A DNA stretch of 33,042 nucleotides from Methylotenera_A sp036675645. Lineage in GTDB: Bacteria > Pseudomonadota > Gammaproteobacteria > Burkholderiales > Methylophilaceae. The position numbers were made by a program, and so were the translations under genes. Shown here one piece after another: positions 8,363 to 15,687 of this stretch; positions within the stretch are counted from its first letter, which is position 1; the number at the start of each line of letters is the position of its first letter. The notes beneath the pieces were generated by a model. That model had not been told where the DNA came from. It saw nothing but the letters and a program-made list of their open reading frames with translations, and did not search any database. Where the stretch lies: the NCBI GenBank assembly GCA_036675645.1, contig JAKFEP010000046.1, positions 1-33,042 on the forward strand, in the 5' to 3' direction.

Positions 8363-9394
8363 TTAGCGCTTCTCGAAAAGATAATGTGTAACCCACCATT
8401 CTTGGCCATTGTTATACCCAAACAATTCGGCGCACGCCATATAAAACATACGCCAGCGGTTTCGCCACATTTCTACATCATTTTCACCATAAGTCGTTGC
8501 CAAAATAGGGGTAATGGCTTTGGCGTTTTTATCCATGTTTTCTAGCCAGGCATTGGCGGTTTTTTCATAATGTGTACCATCCCAGCGCCAGCGTTGGATT
8601 AGTTTTAAATCATCCTGAAAATGTAATGGCAAATCGTCACTCGGCATCATGCCACCACTGAAAAAGAATTGGCTCATCCAGTCATCATCGGCCTTTACAT
8701 CAAAAGCATAAGGCGTGTTGCGATGCACAAAAATATGCTTGAAGAACTTACCTTTCGGTTTTAACCAGCTTGCGACTTTTCCGTAAAGCACTTGGTAGTT
8801 GCGCATATGTTCAAACATTTCAACAGACACAATGCGGTCATAGGTAGAAGGTGCTTCAAATGTATTCATATCCGCCGTGATGATGTTCAAGTTAGTGATA
8901 CCACGCGACTTGGCGGTATTCATAATATATTTGCGCTGCGAATTAGAGTTTGAAACACCAGTAATGGTAGATTTCGGATATTGTTCTGCCATCCATAAAG
9001 ATAATGAACCCCAACCGCAACCCAGCTCTAAAACCGCTTGGCCATCTTGTAAATCGGCATTGTCGCTAGTTTGGATTAATGCCAATCTTTCTGCTTCATC
9101 CAATGTATGTGTGTCTGGCATCCAAAAACAACTGCTGTATTTACGATGTTTGCCCAAACAGTAATGAAAAAAGGCCTGTGGCACTTCATAATGCTGCGCA
9201 TTAGCAAGTTCTGGTACAAGCGCTATTGGAGAATCGTTCATGCCAGCCACAAACTCACTAAGTCGAGCCATGCCTATTTCACAGTTATCTGCTGAAATTT
9301 CTTTTAGTCGTTGTTTGACTAACTGTCTAATGCCTTGGCGAACGATAGAGTCTGGCAAGTTACCCGACTCTGCTAATTTAATGGCTAAACCCAT
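8363..9394 (-). CDS. CFA-synthase-like SAM-dependent methyltransferase (proximal copy)
   Basis: The protein has 343 residues, shorter than classical CFA synthase. QHYEVPQAFFHYCLGKHRKYSSCFW (about 67-91) replaces the canonical HYDLGNDFF box. SAM motif I is LELGCGWG (122-129), and DRIVSVEMFEHMRNY follows at about 185-199. This is the divergent CFA branch commonly found directly behind an ECF sigma/anti-sigma pair. Together with the second, full-length CFA homologue at the end of the operon it gives two paralogous methyltransferases in one transcription unit, probably acting on different acyl intermediates (inference). It begins 52 bases after the anti-sigma gene. Confidence 0.85.
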   Translation of the reverse strand: MGLAIKLAESGNLPDSIVRQGIRQLVKQRLKEISADNCEIGMARLSEFVAGMNDSPIALVPELANAQHYEVPQAFFHYCLGKHRKYSSCFWMPDTHTLDEAERLALIQTSDNADLQDGQAVLELGCGWGSLSLWMAEQYPKSTITGVSNSNSQRKYIMNTAKSRGITNLNIITADMNTFEAPSTYDRIVSVEMFEHMRNYQVLYGKVASWLKPKGKFFKHIFVHRNTPYAFDVKADDDWMSQFFFSGGMMPSDDLPLHFQDDLKLIQRWRWDGTHYEKTANAWLENMDKNAKAITPILATTYGENDVEMWRNRWRMFYMACAELFGYNNGQEWWVTHYLFEKR

Positions 9395-9446
9395 TGAATC
9401 TACTTTCTAAAATATAAGTTAAGCTTCCTAAGTTTTAGCTCATTTG

Positions 9447-10142
9447 CTAAGTGGTAGCTAACTTACCTTGATAAACCACTGCGCCAGTTGGGTCGCCATA
9501 GGGTGCGCCACCAACCGGTTCCAACGTCACTGCTAAAGTACCTGAAAGCATTAATGGCGCGATGTCTGCCGGCACTTTGAATTTAATTAACCCTTTTTGT
9601 GGCAATAAAGCCAGAGAAATCGGTTTGGACTTGTCAGCTGGCAATAGCCACAGCTCAAATGCGTTATTAGGCTTGGCTTCCAGGCTGTCTAATGAAATCG
9701 CTTTCATTTCCATTTCATTCGCAGAATTTTGGCTACCACTTATTAACCAGCCAGCTTCAGACTTTTCAGACGACAATAGCGCAATTGCCGCAGGCGTGAC
9801 CTCATCAGCAGGCTTGGGAGATTGCAATACCAAAATAGTTGCCAGAGAAGCTGCCAGAGCGGTTGATAGAAAAGCAAAGCTTTTCCACCAAGCATTTGAT
9901 TGTGCTGCATTTTTATTAAATAGACGTGCTTCAATATTCTCCCACACTTTTTTTGGCGGTTGAATAGCTGGTACTGTGTCTGCCAGTAAATGAATATGTG
10001 ATTCCCACCAATTGAACGTTTGCGACCAATCAGCTCGTTGTTTCAGCAATTGCTCAAAACGGTTACGTGCTGTGCCTTTTAACGTGCCCAATATGTAGTC
10101 AATTGAAAGCAAGTCGGCTAATAATTTGTTGTCATATCTCAT
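9447..10142 (-). CDS. Membrane anti-sigma factor, RskA type
   Basis: The protein has 231 residues: a cytoplasmic N-terminal sigma-binding region, one transmembrane helix (about 86-106), then an extracytoplasmic RskA-type domain containing FELWLLPADKSKP, LAVTLEPVGGAP and DPTGAVVYQG. It contains no cysteine at all, so it cannot be a zinc-binding ChrR/ZAS anti-sigma factor. Regulation is therefore likely through regulated proteolysis at the membrane, as known for RskA of Mycobacterium. Its ATG overlaps the sigma stop codon by four bases (ATGA), a typical sigma/anti-sigma coupling. It is expected to hold the adjacent sigma factor inactive until an envelope signal arrives. Confidence 0.85.
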   Translation of the reverse strand: MRYDNKLLADLLSIDYILGTLKGTARNRFEQLLKQRADWSQTFNWWESHIHLLADTVPAIQPPKKVWENIEARLFNKNAAQSNAWWKSFAFLSTALAASLATILVLQSPKPADEVTPAAIALLSSEKSEAGWLISGSQNSANEMEMKAISLDSLEAKPNNAFELWLLPADKSKPISLALLPQKGLIKFKVPADIAPLMLSGTLAVTLEPVGGAPYGDPTGAVVYQGKLATT

Positions 10143-10705
10143 GCTGATACTCCTTGCAAACAGCTTTTGAGAGACTGCAAACCGCGTCTAATCCATGTTT
10201 TAACGGTGCCTAAAGGCTGTGCTAAGTGCGTAGCCAATTGTTCATGAGCCATGCCATGAAAATAACTTAAAGCGATGGCTTGGCGCTGTAAAGGGGCAAG
10301 GGTGCCCATGCAATTCAACAGTGCTTTTGATTCACTTAGCTCGGTCGCTTTTTCTAGCGGGCCTAAGTCATTCGATGCCCAATCGTCCATACTTTCTTCG
10401 TCTGATAATTGAAATTCTTTAGGCATTGTGCGCAGTAAATCAAAGCATTTGTTGCGCACAATTGTAGTCATCCATGTCATCACCGCCGCTTTTTCTGGAC
10501 GATAGTTTTGTGCGTGGTGCCAAATATTGATAAAAGAATCCTGCAAAGCCTCTTCTGCCAAATCACGTCGATTTAATATGCGCAGTGACAATCCAAGCAG
10601 CTTGGCCGATGTTGCTTCATACAGCGCCTGAAAAGCAGCACGATCGCCTTGTCCACTGAGAGCAATGAGGTGATACAGTTCTTCTGATGATTTTTTTTTG
10701 CTCAT
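10139..10705 (-). CDS. ECF RNA polymerase sigma factor (SigK-like)
   Basis: I start this at MSKKKSSEELYHL (188 aa). A longer frame begins at 10756 and adds 17 residues that do not resemble ECF sigma N-termini; neither start has a strong Shine-Dalgarno, so the choice is tentative. Region 2 is seen as DLAEEALQDSFINIWHHA..Y and WMTTIVRNKCFDLLR. Region 4 is seen as RQAIALSYFHGMAHEQLATHLAQPLGTVKTWIRRGLQSLK, a helix-turn-helix that reads the -35. It heads the lipid-modification operon and is translationally coupled to its anti-sigma gene, so it probably activates its own operon, as ECF factors usually do. I could not identify its promoter motif. Confidence 0.88.
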   Translation of the reverse strand: MSKKKSSEELYHLIALSGQGDRAAFQALYEATSAKLLGLSLRILNRRDLAEEALQDSFINIWHHAQNYRPEKAAVMTWMTTIVRNKCFDLLRTMPKEFQLSDEESMDDWASNDLGPLEKATELSESKALLNCMGTLAPLQRQAIALSYFHGMAHEQLATHLAQPLGTVKTWIRRGLQSLKSCLQGVSA

Positions 10706-10869
10706 GATATTTTTTAATCCATTCAATAAAATTTTTTTATACTTCTGGAAATTCATCCTAATATTTGCAATGGGTTAACTGTTGCGCCTATGCATATACG
10801 TATTTACAGTAAATTTAGATTCAGCCATTAACAATTTAGTTAAACTTATGTTTATGAAAACAACTTAAT

Positions 10870-10887
10870 GTATACTAACCGGTATAC
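10870..10887. promoter_or_regulatory. Dyad GTATAC-N6-GTATAC in the sigma/quinoprotein divergent region
   Basis: GTATACTAACCGGTATAC lies 12 bases upstream of the quinoprotein ATG, in the 194-bp divergent region shared with the sigma operon. Both half-sites are identical and self-complementary. They also contain TATACT/TATACA, which could act as -10 boxes. It may be an operator or a promoter element. No known regulator is assigned. Confidence 0.3.
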
Positions 10888-10899
10888 AAATTATTAGAT

Positions 10900-12681
10900 A
10901 TGACCATGAATATATTTCTTAATCCAATCTGCTTATTTTTGCTGGCAGTATTACAGGCTTGCACAGTAAACAAAACGGTTCACCAAGCTAGCAATCAAGA
11001 TTGGTCTAGCTTTGGTCGTGATTACAGTAATCAACGTTTTTCACCAGCTAAGCAAATCAATACACAAAACGTTAAAGACTTGGCACTGGCTTGGCAGTAT
11101 AAAAGCGGCGTATCTGCTAGTTTTCAAACCACACCCATTGTGCAAAATGGAATCATGTATTTGTCCTTACCTTTTAACCATGTCGTTGCACTCAATGCCC
11201 AAACAGGTAAAGAAATATGGCGTTACGAGCATGACAGACGTAAAGACTGGAAAATGTGCTGTGGCCCAGCAAATAGGGGAGTGGCAGTTGCAAATGGTAA
11301 AGTGTTCATTGGTACAGTAGATGCACGTTTAATCGCCCTTAACGCAACGACAGGTGCAAAAGAGTGGGATATAGACGTGGTAGAAGGTGCGATTACCACT
11401 GAAGGTCAAGATTCGCTGAATAAAGACGACCCCAACAGTGCGCGCAAGGTTACAGGTGGCACGGGAATCGGCGTCGCCATGGCGCCAGTAGTTTATAAAG
11501 ACAAAGTCATCGTCGGCATTACTGGTGTAGGTTACGGTTTGCATATTGATAACCCGACAGCAGACGCACCGCTTGGCGCAGTTATTGGCGTGGCAGGGCG
11601 TTTTGGCCGGCCAGGTTTCTTGGCCGCTTATGATGTGAATGACGGCAAACGTATCTGGCAGTTTGATACAATTCCAGATAAAGGTTGGGAAGGCAATTTC
11701 ACCGAATCCACTGAAGATGGTGTGCAATTTAATCGTGACGTGGCACAGGAAAAAGCTGAATTGGCTAAATACCCTGATTCAGCACGCTTTGGCGGCGGTT
11801 CGGCTTGGAGCACGCCAGCGATTGATCCCGGAACAGATACGCTTTATTTTGGTACAGGCAATCCTAGCCCGCAAATGAACGATATTTCGCGACCTGGGGA
11901 CAATTTATATACGGTTTCACTGGTTGCGCTAGACGTGAATACTGGCATGCGTAAATGGCATTACCAGCAAGTGCCGCATGATTTATGGGGTTATGATTTA
12001 GCAAGCCCGCCTGTGCTTTTTAACTACCTTTTAAACGGCAAAAACATTGCTGCTGTCGGGCAAGCCAGTAAAACAGGTTGGTTTTATATTCATGACCGCG
12101 CAACTGGTAAATTGCTTAAAAAATCGGACGCATTTGTGCCACAGCAAAATATGTTTAAAAAAGCCACGTTTGAAGGCACCACTGTTTATCCAGGTATTTT
12201 AGGGGGCTCAAATTGGTCGCCGGTGAGTGTGGATGAGCAAGACCAACGTGTATTCATTGCAGGCATCCATGCGCCGATTAAATATACGCTGCACGAAACA
12301 CCTGCTAGCAATGGCAAACCTGCTATTCGCTATGCCGCGAGTGAGCCTACGCAAGACCCGCGCTGGGGCTTGTTATCTAGTATTGATTTAGCCAGTGGCA
12401 AAATTGTTTGGCAAAGCAAAACTGCGCAACCGCTCATTGGAGGCGTTCTGGCCACTGCAGGCGGCTTAGTATTTATGGGTGAAGGTGAAGGCAACTTTAA
12501 CGCCTACAACAGCCAAACTGGCGAGCTTCTATGGCAGGCCAAGTCTGAGTTTGGTGTGAATGCACCACCGATTACTTACAGCATAGATGGTACACAATAT
12601 ATTGCTGTGGCAAGCGGTGGCAACTCAATTTTTGGTTACAAACAGGGCGATGCAGTGTTGGTATACGCATTGCCAAAATAA
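10900..12681 (+). CDS. PQQ-type quinoprotein dehydrogenase (beta-propeller), predicted lipoprotein
   Basis: The protein has 593 residues. The N-terminal signal has a lipobox ending at Cys21 (LQAC). Repeated tryptophan-docking motifs of an eight-bladed quinoprotein propeller follow (TGKEIWRY, TGAKEWDI, DGKRIWQF, TGMRKWHY, SGKIVWQS, TGELLWQA). The adjacent cysteines Cys120-Cys121 in CCGPANRGVAV match the vicinal disulfide over PQQ in methanol/ethanol dehydrogenases, and GTGNPSPQ..ISRPGDN resembles the catalytic region of that family. There is no cytochrome c domain, so a separate electron acceptor is needed. The substrate and the metal (Ca or lanthanide) are not established. It is transcribed divergently from the sigma operon. 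ATG 10906 is an alternative start. Confidence 0.85.
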   Translation: MTMNIFLNPICLFLLAVLQACTVNKTVHQASNQDWSSFGRDYSNQRFSPAKQINTQNVKDLALAWQYKSGVSASFQTTPIVQNGIMYLSLPFNHVVALNAQTGKEIWRYEHDRRKDWKMCCGPANRGVAVANGKVFIGTVDARLIALNATTGAKEWDIDVVEGAITTEGQDSLNKDDPNSARKVTGGTGIGVAMAPVVYKDKVIVGITGVGYGLHIDNPTADAPLGAVIGVAGRFGRPGFLAAYDVNDGKRIWQFDTIPDKGWEGNFTESTEDGVQFNRDVAQEKAELAKYPDSARFGGGSAWSTPAIDPGTDTLYFGTGNPSPQMNDISRPGDNLYTVSLVALDVNTGMRKWHYQQVPHDLWGYDLASPPVLFNYLLNGKNIAAVGQASKTGWFYIHDRATGKLLKKSDAFVPQQNMFKKATFEGTTVYPGILGGSNWSPVSVDEQDQRVFIAGIHAPIKYTLHETPASNGKPAIRYAASEPTQDPRWGLLSSIDLASGKIVWQSKTAQPLIGGVLATAGGLVFMGEGEGNFNAYNSQTGELLWQAKSEFGVNAPPITYSIDGTQYIAVASGGNSIFGYKQGDAVLVYALPK

Positions 12682-12698
12682 TTTGGTCTATTCTTCTT

Positions 12699-12727
12699 AA
12701 AAGCGTTTGATTAATCAACGCTTTTTG
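12699..12727 (+). terminator. Rho-independent terminator of the quinoprotein gene
   Basis: A stem AAAAGCGTT / AACGCTTTT with a self-complementary TTGATTAATCAA centre and a T-run begins 18 bases after the stop codon. It overlaps the -35 of the following promoter. Confidence 0.75.
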
Positions 12728-12735
12728 TCTATAAT
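12707..12735 (+). promoter_or_regulatory. Promoter of the rpsF-priB-rpsR-rplI operon
   Basis: A -35 TTGATT (12707-12712), a 17-base spacer and a perfect -10 TATAAT (12730-12735) form a near-consensus sigma-70 promoter. It overlaps the preceding terminator hairpin and leaves a 5' leader of about 70 bases before rpsF. Confidence 0.75.
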
Positions 12736-12750
12736 CGCGACTCTTTCAAA

Positions 12751-12808
12751 CCTTGCCACACCATTCTAGTTAAACTAGTTGCATAGTGGGTGGCTTTAAC
12801 CACAAGGA
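12751..12808 (+). promoter_or_regulatory. Structured rpsF leader, candidate ribosomal-protein autoregulation site
   Basis: CCTTG (12751-12755) can pair with CAAGG (12803-12807), which overlaps the rpsF Shine-Dalgarno. Inside it CCAC (12756-12759) can pair with GTGG (12790-12793), and CTAGT/ACTAG (12766-12770/12774-12778) makes an apical hairpin. rpsF leaders in several bacteria bind the S6:S18 complex for feedback control. The fold here would hide the ribosome site, but the match to that motif was not tested. Confidence 0.4.
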
Positions 12809-12814
12809 GAAAAT

Positions 12815-13207
12815 ATGCGTCATTACGAAGTAGTATTTATCGTCCATCCGGACCAAAGCGAGCAAGTGCCTGCCATGATTGAGCGCTATCGCGCGCAAAT
12901 TGCAGCCAGCGGCGGCACCATGCACCGCTTAGAAGATTGGGGTCGTCGTCAATTGGCTTACCCAATTCAAAAAATCCACAAAGCACATTATGTGTTAATG
13001 AACATTGAGTGCAGCCTAGAAGCACTGGCTGAGCTTGAGCATGGCTTTAAATTTAACGATGCGGTGATTCGCCACTTAACCATGGGCACAAAGACTGCGG
13101 TAACTGCAGCCAGCCCAATGATGAAAGAAGAAAAATCACGGAACGTGATTAATCGTGACGAAGCGCCAGCTAAGCCAGCAGTTGCTGCTGAGGCCGCGGC
13201 AGTCTAG
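12815..13207 (+). CDS. rpsF: Small ribosomal subunit protein bS6
   Basis: The protein has 130 residues beginning MRHYEVVFIVHPDQSEQVPAMIERY, with the family's GG..HRLEDWGRRQLAYPIQK core and an extended alanine/lysine-rich tail (about residues 100-130). It binds 16S rRNA together with bS18 in the platform of the 30S subunit. Shine-Dalgarno AAGGAG lies 7 bases before the ATG, and a structured leader precedes it. It is the first gene of the rpsF-priB-rpsR-rplI operon. Confidence 0.97.
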   Translation: MRHYEVVFIVHPDQSEQVPAMIERYRAQIAASGGTMHRLEDWGRRQLAYPIQKIHKAHYVLMNIECSLEALAELEHGFKFNDAVIRHLTMGTKTAVTAASPMMKEEKSRNVINRDEAPAKPAVAAEAAAV

Positions 13208-13224
13208 TTTGGTTAGTTATAGCG

Positions 13225-13509
13225 TTGAATAGTTTAACGCTGAGTGGTGTGGTGGTTGGCTTAGAAGCCATACGCTACACACCAGCAGGCATACCGTTGT
13301 TAAGTTTTGTGTTGCAACATACCTCGGAACTAACTGAGGCAGGCTTAAAAAGAAAAGTGGAATGTGAAGTGAATGCTGTTGTTATTGGTGACATCGCAAA
13401 AAGTAGCATTCAGATTGGCGATAACATTAAAGCCAAAGGTTTTTTAGCTAAGCGCAGCGCAAAAAGTACGCAATTGGTATTTCATATAGATAAGTTAGAA
13501 AAAATTTAG
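13225..13509 (+). CDS. priB: Primosomal replication protein N (PriB)
   Basis: The protein has 94 residues with an OB-fold layout: NSLTLSGVVVGLEAIRYTPAGIPLLSFVLQH, then KVECEVNAVVIGDIAK and IKAKGFLAKRS. PriB binds ssDNA and stimulates PriA helicase during replication restart. It begins with TTG at 13225, the only start that keeps the conserved N-terminal strand; the ribosome site is weak, so coupling to rpsF 17 bases upstream is likely. Its position between rpsF and rpsR is the usual beta/gammaproteobacterial order. Confidence 0.93.
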   Translation: MNSLTLSGVVVGLEAIRYTPAGIPLLSFVLQHTSELTEAGLKRKVECEVNAVVIGDIAKSSIQIGDNIKAKGFLAKRSAKSTQLVFHIDKLEKI

Positions 13510-13519
13510 GAGTTACACC

Positions 13520-13753
13520 ATGGCAAGAGAAATGTATAAACGCCGCCGTTACTGTCGTTTTAGTGCAGAAGGCATTAAAGAAGTGGATTACAAAGATGTC
13601 GATTTGCTTAAAGATTTCATCTCTGAAAACTTTAAAATTATTCCAGCCCGTATGACTGGTACAAAAGCCAGATATCAACGTCAACTGACAACCGCGGTAA
13701 AACGTGCGCGCTTTTTGGCATTGCTCCCATACACAGACAAACACCCAGGTTAA
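13520..13753 (+). CDS. rpsR: Small ribosomal subunit protein bS18
   Basis: The protein has 77 residues: MAREMYKRRRYCRFSAEGIKEVDYKDVD..., then ISENFKIIPARMTGTKARYQRQLTTAVKRARFLALLPY, which is the conserved bS18 core that pairs with bS6 on 16S rRNA. The cysteine in RRYCRF is the single remaining one of the metal-ligand set found in some homologues. An AGGAG ribosome site lies upstream. It starts 10 bases after priB. Confidence 0.97.
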   Translation: MAREMYKRRRYCRFSAEGIKEVDYKDVDLLKDFISENFKIIPARMTGTKARYQRQLTTAVKRARFLALLPYTDKHPG

Positions 13754-13772
13754 GAGAGGCTAGGAAAATATT

Positions 13773-14225
13773 ATGCAAGTAATTTTATTAGAAAAAGTCG
13801 CAAACCTAGGTACGTTGGGCGATATCGTTAAAGTTAAAGATGGTTTTGGCCGCAACTTTTTAATTCCACAAGGTAAAGCAAAACGCGCAACAGAGTCCAA
13901 CAAGGCTGAGTTTGCAGCGCGTCGTGCAGAACTTGAAAAACAACAAGCTGACATTTTGGCCGCTTCAACCGCACGTGGTGCTAAATTGGCTGGCTATGTG
14001 TTAACAGTGGCGCAAAAAGCGGGTGTAGATGGCCGTTTGTTTGGCTCTGTGACTAATGGCGATATTGCTGAAGGCCTGAAAGCTGCTGGTTTTGAAGTGG
14101 TTAAAGCTGAAGTGCGTATGCCTACTGGCCCATTGAAAATGATTGGTGACCATGCAGTTACTGTGGCATTGCATCACGATGTAGTGGTAGATATTACCGT
14201 GACAGTGGTTGGCGAAGCTGCTTAG
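13773..14225 (+). CDS. rplI: Large ribosomal subunit protein bL9
   Basis: The protein has 150 residues. The N-terminal rRNA-binding domain, MQVILLEKVANLGTLGDIVKVKDGFGRNFLIPQGKA, is followed by a long connecting helix (about 40-75) and the C-terminal domain with GVDGRLFGSVTNGDIAEGLKAAG. It is full length for bL9. It is the last gene of the operon, and a strong terminator follows 22 bases after the stop. Confidence 0.97.
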   Translation: MQVILLEKVANLGTLGDIVKVKDGFGRNFLIPQGKAKRATESNKAEFAARRAELEKQQADILAASTARGAKLAGYVLTVAQKAGVDGRLFGSVTNGDIAEGLKAAGFEVVKAEVRMPTGPLKMIGDHAVTVALHHDVVVDITVTVVGEAA

Positions 14226-14246
14226 TTTTTCGCTTTAGAAATAATT

Positions 14247-14274
14247 AAAAAAGGCTACTTCGGTAGCCTTTTTT
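14247..14274 (+). terminator. Rho-independent terminator after rplI
   Basis: A perfect 12-bp stem AAAAAAGGCTAC / GTAGCCTTTTTT closed by a TTCG tetraloop, with the T-run included in the stem. It ends the ribosomal protein operon and lies immediately before the dnaB -10 box. Confidence 0.93.
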
Positions 14275-14280
14275 ATTGGG

Positions 14281-14286
14281 TATAAT
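14281..14286 (+). promoter_or_regulatory. Candidate -10 box of dnaB, leaderless arrangement
   Basis: A perfect TATAAT in GGGTATAAT ends 6 bases before the dnaB ATG. No Shine-Dalgarno lies between it and the start, so the mRNA would begin at or next to the ATG. The -35 would fall in the terminator stem and is not recognisable. Confidence 0.5.
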
Positions 14287-14292
14287 TGCCAG

Positions 14293-15675
14293 ATGGCAGA
14301 TGATCAATTAGACGCACTCAAACTTCCCCCACATTCCATCGAAGCCGAGCAATCGGTGATTGGCGGATTGTTGCTAGAGAACGAAGCGCTAGACAAAATT
14401 GCCGATATTTTAAGCGCACAAGATTTTTATCAGCACGATCACAAAACCATATTCCAACACATCGGCAAGCTGATTGAGCATAACCGCCCGGCAGATATTG
14501 TGACAGTGGCGGAATCGCTGGAAAGCACCGCTGAGCTTAGTCAAGTTGGTGGCATCGCCTATCTAGGTGCGTTAGCACAGAATACGCCTACCGCTGCAAA
14601 TATTCGCCGTTATGCCGAGATTGTGCGTGAGCGCGCCATCATGCGTAAGCTGGTCGTTGTGGGCTCTGGCATTGCCGATAGCGCCTACAACCCGAATGGG
14701 CGTGATGCGCAGCAACTATTAGATGAAGCTGAAGCCAAAATTTTCCAAATTGCTGAAGGCGGACAGCGCAGCAGCCAAGGTTTCCAGGACATTAAAGAAC
14801 TGTTGCCGCAAGTGGCCGAACGCATCGATATGCTATTTTCGCGCGATAATCCAAGTGATGTGACGGGTATTCCAACTGGCTTTAGCGATTTAGACAGCAT
14901 GACTTCTGGCTTTCAAGGCGGTGACTTAATTATCGTGGCAGGGCGACCGTCGATGGGTAAAACGGCGTTCTCACTGAACGTGGCGGAAAATGTGGCGTTG
15001 GATACAGGCTTACCCGTAGCGGTATTCTCCATGGAAATGGCATCAACGCAGCTTGCTATGCGGATGATAGGCTCGGTTGGCCGGTTAGATCAACACCGCA
15101 TGCGCACAGGGCGTTTAGAAGATGAAGATTGGGAAAAGCTGACTACAGCTTTAGGCCGCCTAAACGAAGCACCGATTTTTATTGACGAAGGTGCAGGTTT
15201 GAGCAGCTTTGATGTGCGTGCCAGAGCGCGCCGTCTTCATCGCCAAACGGGGAAATTGGGTTTAATCGTAGTAGATTACTTGCAGCTGATGTCAGCGCCA
15301 GCAGGCAAACAGGGTGAGAATCGTGCGACGGAGATTTCTGAAATTTCACGTTCATTAAAAGCATTGGCCAAAGAGCTTGATTGCCCTGTAGTGGCGCTTT
15401 CGCAACTGAATCGTTCTGTAGAGCAACGCCCCGATAAACGGCCTGTGATGAGTGATTTGCGCGAATCTGGGGCGATTGAGCAAGATGCAGATTTAATTTT
15501 ATTTATCTACCGTGATGAAGTATATAACCCTGATAGCGCCGACAAGGGTACTGCAGAAATTATTATTGGTAAACAGCGGAACGGCCCGATTGGTCGCGTA
15601 CGTTTAACGTTTATTGGCGAAAACACACGTTTTGAAAACTTTGCCAATACTGGCTACATGCCAGATAACTATTAA
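14293..15675 (+). CDS. dnaB: Replicative DNA helicase DnaB
   Basis: The protein has 460 residues. The N-terminal DnaG-interacting domain starts LKLPPHSIEAEQSVIGGLLLENEA. Then come a linker and a RecA-like ATPase with Walker A GRPSMGKTAFS (about 217-227), Walker B LIVVDYLQLMSA, KALAKELDCPVVALSQLNR and the DLRESGAIEQDADLI.FIYRDE motif. It unwinds DNA at the replication fork as a hexamer. No intein is present and the length is normal. The chosen ATG matches the usual betaproteobacterial N-terminus even though it has no ribosome site. Confidence 0.97.
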   Translation: MADDQLDALKLPPHSIEAEQSVIGGLLLENEALDKIADILSAQDFYQHDHKTIFQHIGKLIEHNRPADIVTVAESLESTAELSQVGGIAYLGALAQNTPTAANIRRYAEIVRERAIMRKLVVVGSGIADSAYNPNGRDAQQLLDEAEAKIFQIAEGGQRSSQGFQDIKELLPQVAERIDMLFSRDNPSDVTGIPTGFSDLDSMTSGFQGGDLIIVAGRPSMGKTAFSLNVAENVALDTGLPVAVFSMEMASTQLAMRMIGSVGRLDQHRMRTGRLEDEDWEKLTTALGRLNEAPIFIDEGAGLSSFDVRARARRLHRQTGKLGLIVVDYLQLMSAPAGKQGENRATEISEISRSLKALAKELDCPVVALSQLNRSVEQRPDKRPVMSDLRESGAIEQDADLILFIYRDEVYNPDSADKGTAEIIIGKQRNGPIGRVRLTFIGENTRFENFANTGYMPDNY

Positions 15676-15687
15676 TAATTAATATAC

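Noticed and set aside
9447..10142. A ChrR-type zinc anti-sigma factor, as expected from the lipid genes
   Set aside because: The protein has no cysteine, no HxxxCxxC motif and no cupin domain; it has a transmembrane helix and an RskA-like domain instead.
11329..11813. Long minus-strand frames inside the quinoprotein gene
   Set aside because: They are antisense to a gene with repeated propeller motifs and have no ribosome sites.
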